Assembly (NCBI GenBank): GCA_934193515.1
Contig: CAKPVJ010000004.1
Span: 42,378-106,377 of the forward strand
DNA: 64,000 bases
From: an uncultured Megasphaera sp.
Lineage (GTDB): Bacteria > Bacillota > Negativicutes > Veillonellales > Megasphaeraceae
Direction of reading: 5' to 3'
Every line of letters begins with the position of its first letter. Position 1 is the first letter of the stretch. The notes below the pieces were generated by a model. That model saw nothing but the letters and a program-made list of their open reading frames with translations, was not told where the DNA came from and searched no databases. Shown here in pieces: positions 60,538 through 64,000 of the stretch. The position numbers and the translations under genes are program-made.

Positions 60538-61830
60538 ATGAAGCAAAGTAAAAGAACAATGCTGACGTGCATGTTGGCAACAGGCATGGCTTTTGGCATG
60601 ACCGCCGGTATGGCACCGACAGCATTTGCCGCAGATACGTCTGCTGAAGTACGGACACAAGCTCTGGAAGCAGAAATCGTCGAATTGACAGAACGCTTGA
60701 ACTCCATGGAAAGCGAACTCCATTACTTACAGAAGACAAGCGACAAACAAGCAAAAGATATTAAGAAAGTTAAAAAATCTGAAAAAAATCAGCTCAAATG
60801 GAGCGGATCTATCAAAACCGGTTACTGGAGCGATTCCAAGGGTGATGAAAAAATAAAAGGCGAAGCTAAGATTAATGCGACAAAACAGCTGAAAGATGGC
60901 TTTGGCGTAAAAGTCGGCGTCAAATACAAAGCTACGTCCTATGAACCGAATATGGTACAAAAATATGGTTCCGATAAGGCATCTTATAAAGAAGCATATG
61001 AAAAAAATAAGATTCAACTGACTTTTGCAGAAATCACGAAAAAATTTGGTCCTAAAGATGCCGGCTTGATTGAAGCAGGTATTCAAGGTGCTAATCTTGG
61101 CGAAGGCATCTACTTGTCTAAGAGTTCCGTCAAAGGCTTCAGCACATCCTATAAATTTACCGATAAAGACTATGCCAAAGTCTTCTACGGCCGCGATTCT
61201 CAGGAATATTTATGTGAAAATACATGCAAAGATCAAGAACACGATAGAGCCCGCGTCTTGTGGTTTGCCGACTACCGCCATAACTTCTCTAAAGATGCCT
61301 ATGCCGGTATGTATGTAGCCCATCAGCAGCCGGAAGAATATGTCGGTATTTATGGCAAGACACCGCTCGTTGGCAAATTCTGGGTCAGCGGTGAATATGT
61401 TCACAACAGCAATACAAGCAAACCAAAAGCTGAGGATAAGAATCCGAGCGGTAAAGTATCATGGGGAGATGTTAACTACGGCTATGCATATACGGGGGCT
61501 AATGCTTCGACCGACGGCTATATGATTGGCCTCCATTATGGTCATGCCAAGAAGAAAGGTACTTGGGAAACAGCTGTTAAATACTTCAATGTCGACCAGA
61601 ACTTGTTCATGAATGACAACTACGGCGGTTACAAAGACTACATCGATGAAATGGGCTTCAAAGGCTTTGGCTGGGAAACCGATTATGCTGTCAGTGACAA
61701 CTCTAAAATTTCTCTCTTGCGGTATTGGGGTTCTACAACACCGGATGACAGAAACGTTAATGACAAAGGCAAAGCACTCAAAAAAGCTACGAAGAATTCC
61801 TTCTACCTCAAATTCGTTACGAAATTCTAA
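60538..61830 (+). CDS. Outer-membrane porin-like beta-barrel with N-terminal coiled coil (no SLH domain)
   Basis: 430 aa. Signal peptide residues about 1-31 (cleavage after AFAA), a heptad-like coiled coil about 35-75 (EVRTQALEAEIVELTERLN, HYLQKTSDKQAKDI), then a lysine-rich region leading into beta-strand repeats (LKWSGSIKTGYWSDS, GVKVGVKYKATSY, FYLKFVTKF with terminal Phe). Unlike the porin at 35.2 kb it has no SLH domain. The strands are unusually rich in Lys, suited to an anion-selective channel. Sits between the two phytase genes, so passage of phytate or its products is the likely role. Confidence 0.8.
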   Translation: MKQSKRTMLTCMLATGMAFGMTAGMAPTAFAADTSAEVRTQALEAEIVELTERLNSMESELHYLQKTSDKQAKDIKKVKKSEKNQLKWSGSIKTGYWSDSKGDEKIKGEAKINATKQLKDGFGVKVGVKYKATSYEPNMVQKYGSDKASYKEAYEKNKIQLTFAEITKKFGPKDAGLIEAGIQGANLGEGIYLSKSSVKGFSTSYKFTDKDYAKVFYGRDSQEYLCENTCKDQEHDRARVLWFADYRHNFSKDAYAGMYVAHQQPEEYVGIYGKTPLVGKFWVSGEYVHNSNTSKPKAEDKNPSGKVSWGDVNYGYAYTGANASTDGYMIGLHYGHAKKKGTWETAVKYFNVDQNLFMNDNYGGYKDYIDEMGFKGFGWETDYAVSDNSKISLLRYWGSTTPDDRNVNDKGKALKKATKNSFYLKFVTKF

Positions 61831-61860
61831 AGTCTTTTCACAGTCTATGAAGCGTTGTGC

Positions 61861-61910
61861 TTGACAACAGCGCGCAGCGCTTCATACTGTAATAGATACG
61901 TTCATATAAT
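61861..61910 (+). promoter_or_regulatory. Possible promoter/processing region before the tandem phytase gene
   Basis: The 109-base gap contains a stem ATGAAGCG/CGCTTCAT (61848-61885) without a T tail, TTGACA at 61861-61866, and TATAAT at 61905-61910. The boxes are not at canonical distance from each other, so this is a weak call; read-through from the porin gene is also possible. Confidence 0.35.
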
Positions 61911-61939
61911 ACATTGTATATAAAAGGAGTGACGTACCC

Positions 61940-63865
61940 ATGATAGGCAAGAAAACCTTAACGGCTATGGTCTTGGCAGGCTTGATGGCCGTACAGTTTA
62001 CAGCTGTTATTTCCGCCAAAGACGTAGCTGCTGCTTCGCAGCCGGCTGCCATTACCGCACAGAATGTCAAAGCAGAACCGCAGGAAGTCAAAAAGGCTCC
62101 GAAACTGGCTCTTAAAATCGACCGCGTCGATAAAGATCAGCTGCCTCGTAACTTCCGTACAACCAATGACCAATTCAAAGGCTTGACGAAAGACGGTATT
62201 CTCCCGACTCGCGAAGGCATGTCCACAACGCGTGCTTCGGCAAGTAGTATTTTCTCGGAAAAAGAATTTAAACAAGTGTTGAAGAACGTTCCGGTCAAAC
62301 CGGAAAAATTCTATGATATTGACTTGCGCGCTGAATCCCACGGCTATATTAACGGTACCGCTGTCAGCTGGTTTGCAGACCATGACTGGGGCAATGACGG
62401 CCGTACACCGTACATCGTAAAACATGTCGAAACAGATCAGCTCAATAGTGCAAAGAAAAAGGGCGTTGTAAAAATTTATCAGTTTAATGATAAAGGCAAC
62501 AAACTGATGACGCCGATTGAAATGCAGGTCAATAGTGTTCGCAACGAAGAACAAATGGTAAAAGAACACGGTGCCAACTACTACCGCATCGTCATCGATG
62601 ACCATTTCCGTCCGAGCGACAAAAACATGGACGATTTCATCGCCTTCTACAAAACCTTGCCGAAAGATGCATGGCTCCATTTCCACTGCTATGCCGGCAT
62701 GGGCCGTACGACCATCATGATGGTTGCGTACGATATCATGAAAAATGCATCCAAAGTAAGCTTTGACGACATCATCAAACGTCAGGCTTTGATTGGTATT
62801 GTAGACCTTAGCGAAATCAAAGACAGCAAGAAAAACTGGGGCCGTAAATTATACATCGACCGTTACCAGTTCACCAAACAGTTCTATGATTACTGCAAAG
62901 CTCACCCGAACTTTGACATCACCTATAGTGAATGGACCAAACAGCATGGCTATGAAAGCTATGAACCGAACTACGAAGGCTATGTATGGCGTATCGATAC
63001 GACCGACAAGAACCAGTTGCCGCGCAACTTCCGCACGAGCCTTTCTAAATTCGGCGAAGTGAGTGAAAAATATATTGGCCAGTTAGATCCGGCATACGTT
63101 CCGACCCGTAAAGGCATGGATACGCTGAATATTTCCGGTTCCGGCCAGTGCTCTGCCGGCGAATTCAAAGCTGTTGTAGCAGAACTCAAAAAATATGCCA
63201 AAGGCCCAATCTATGATTTCGACCTCCGTCAGGAATCTCATGGTTACTTCAATGGCAACGCTGTCAGCTGGTACGGCCTGCGTGACTGGGGCAACCTCGG
63301 CAAATCTCATGATGCGATTATCAAAGATGAAACGAACCGCATCAAATCGGCTCTTGGCCAAAAAGTCATCGTATCTGAATTGAATAAGAAGAAATTTGCG
63401 ATGAATCCGAAACAGATTAAGGTTACCAGTGCCATGACAGAAGAAGAAATGGCAAAATCTCTCGGTGTAAACTACGTCCGTATTACGGCTACCGACCATG
63501 TATGGCCGGCTCCGGACAAAGTAGATCAGTTCGTCAACTTCTTCCGCACCATGCCAAAAAATGCATGGCTCCATTTCCACTGCCAGGCTGGTGTAGGTCG
63601 TACAACGGCATACATGGCAATGGCTGATATGATGAAGAATCCGGATGTTTCCTTGAAAGACATCTTACAGCGTCAGCATTTAATCGGCGGCAACTACGTA
63701 GCATACAAGATTCCAAAACCAAAGAAAGATCAGTGGAAAGCTGATTACTATGCAGATAAAGCACGTATGGTAAAATTGTTCTACACGTATGTACAGCAAA
63801 ACTACCAGAACAACTTTGCAACGCCATGGTCTCAGTGGCTTGAAAAGCATGATGTAGTAGGTTAA
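61940..63865 (+). CDS. phyA: Tandem-domain PTP-like phytase
   Basis: 641 aa. Signal peptide about 1-32, then two PTP-like phytase repeats. Repeat 1 (about 50-335) starts DKDQLPRNFRTTNDQF and has P-loop HCYAGMGRTT with acid loop DDHFRPSDKN. Repeat 2 (about 345-641) starts DKNQLPRNFRTSLSKF and has P-loop HCQAGVGRTT with acid loop TDHVWPAPDK, plus DLRQESHGYFNGNAVSWYG and ending TPWSQWLEKH, very like Selenomonas ruminantium PhyA. Both Cys and Arg catalytic residues are retained. Related tandem enzymes are known from Mitsuokella. Predicted periplasmic; removes phosphates stepwise from phytate, in characterised relatives leaving Ins(2)P. AAAGGAG before ATG 61940. Confidence 0.92.
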   Translation: MIGKKTLTAMVLAGLMAVQFTAVISAKDVAAASQPAAITAQNVKAEPQEVKKAPKLALKIDRVDKDQLPRNFRTTNDQFKGLTKDGILPTREGMSTTRASASSIFSEKEFKQVLKNVPVKPEKFYDIDLRAESHGYINGTAVSWFADHDWGNDGRTPYIVKHVETDQLNSAKKKGVVKIYQFNDKGNKLMTPIEMQVNSVRNEEQMVKEHGANYYRIVIDDHFRPSDKNMDDFIAFYKTLPKDAWLHFHCYAGMGRTTIMMVAYDIMKNASKVSFDDIIKRQALIGIVDLSEIKDSKKNWGRKLYIDRYQFTKQFYDYCKAHPNFDITYSEWTKQHGYESYEPNYEGYVWRIDTTDKNQLPRNFRTSLSKFGEVSEKYIGQLDPAYVPTRKGMDTLNISGSGQCSAGEFKAVVAELKKYAKGPIYDFDLRQESHGYFNGNAVSWYGLRDWGNLGKSHDAIIKDETNRIKSALGQKVIVSELNKKKFAMNPKQIKVTSAMTEEEMAKSLGVNYVRITATDHVWPAPDKVDQFVNFFRTMPKNAWLHFHCQAGVGRTTAYMAMADMMKNPDVSLKDILQRQHLIGGNYVAYKIPKPKKDQWKADYYADKARMVKLFYTYVQQNYQNNFATPWSQWLEKHDVVG

Positions 63866-63922
63866 AATTCCTTTTATAGCCGAAAGGATTTTATAGCCAA
63901 TATATAGGGATATATAATACAC

Positions 63923-63983
63923 GAAAAGGGGCTGTAACAAAATGAGCTTTTTTAGTTCATTTTGTTGCGGTCCTCTTTTTTCC
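63923..63983 (+). terminator. Terminator after the tandem phytase
   Basis: AACAAAATGA pairs with TCATTTTGTT, extended by GGGGCTG and related bases opposite GGTCCTC, then a T run. The remaining bases to 64000 show no gene. Confidence 0.75.
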
Positions 63984-64000
63984 CATACTTAACGCAATAG

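Overview
The window looks like chromosome from an anaerobic, diderm Firmicute of the class Negativicutes (Megasphaera/Selenomonas/Mitsuokella-like). The evidence is an outer-membrane porin carrying an S-layer-homology (SLH) domain, a lipid A-type phosphoethanolamine transferase, oxygen-labile [4Fe-4S] serine dehydratase, PTP-like (cysteine) phytases of the type first described in Selenomonas ruminantium, and consistently AGGAGG-type ribosome binding sites. The genus is an inference.

Layout. 1-13.4 kb: the 3' part of addA, the sdaAB-sdaAA serine dehydratase pair, an M20 amidohydrolase with an unidentified membrane transporter, a phosphoethanolamine transferase containing a C9 tract, a pseudogene with two in-frame stops, a fluoride riboswitch with crcB, a SUFU-domain protein, and a molybdenum-hydroxylase-type FAD subunit next to yqeC. 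13.4-24.3 kb: a polysaccharide deacetylase, then aromatic amino acid biosynthesis. Two paralogous Phe/Tyr/Trp-rich leader peptides, each with a near-identical promoter and terminator, precede an ACT-domain gene and the eight-gene operon aroF-tyrA-aroB-aroA-aroC-pheA-aroE-aroK; a second DAHP synthase of a different subfamily lies between them on the opposite strand. 24.4-33.0 kb: a LysR-governed hydroaromatic (quinate/shikimate-type) cluster with a TIM-barrel protein, a second AroE-like dehydrogenase, an Old-Yellow-Enzyme/FeS reductase, two MFS carriers and AroD. 33.0-37.6 kb: LysR and TetR regulators, the SLH porin, and an Rpn-family nuclease.

37.6-64 kb is the most distinctive part, an apparent complete phytate/myo-inositol utilisation region. 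It has a DeoR-family (IolR-like) repressor, an iol operon (Fe-alcohol dehydrogenase, iolJ, iolC, iolB, iolD, iolE), transporters, iolG with two AraC regulators, and then an organophosphate:Pi antiporter, a 972-residue metallophosphoesterase without signal peptide, a single-domain PTP phytase, a porin and a tandem-domain PTP phytase. The inferred flow is: phytate crosses the outer membrane through the porin, periplasmic phytases strip phosphates, residual inositol monophosphate enters through the antiporter, the cytoplasmic phosphoesterase frees inositol, and IolG/E/D/B/C/J convert it to central metabolites. No iolA (malonate-semialdehyde dehydrogenase) is present; the Fe-dependent alcohol dehydrogenase at the head of the operon may reduce the C3 semialdehyde instead.

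A tnpB-only IS200/IS605-type element (about 47.68-49.19 kb) sits exactly between a Shine-Dalgarno sequence and the start codon of a YczE-like membrane protein gene. No tRNA, rRNA or CRISPR array was seen.
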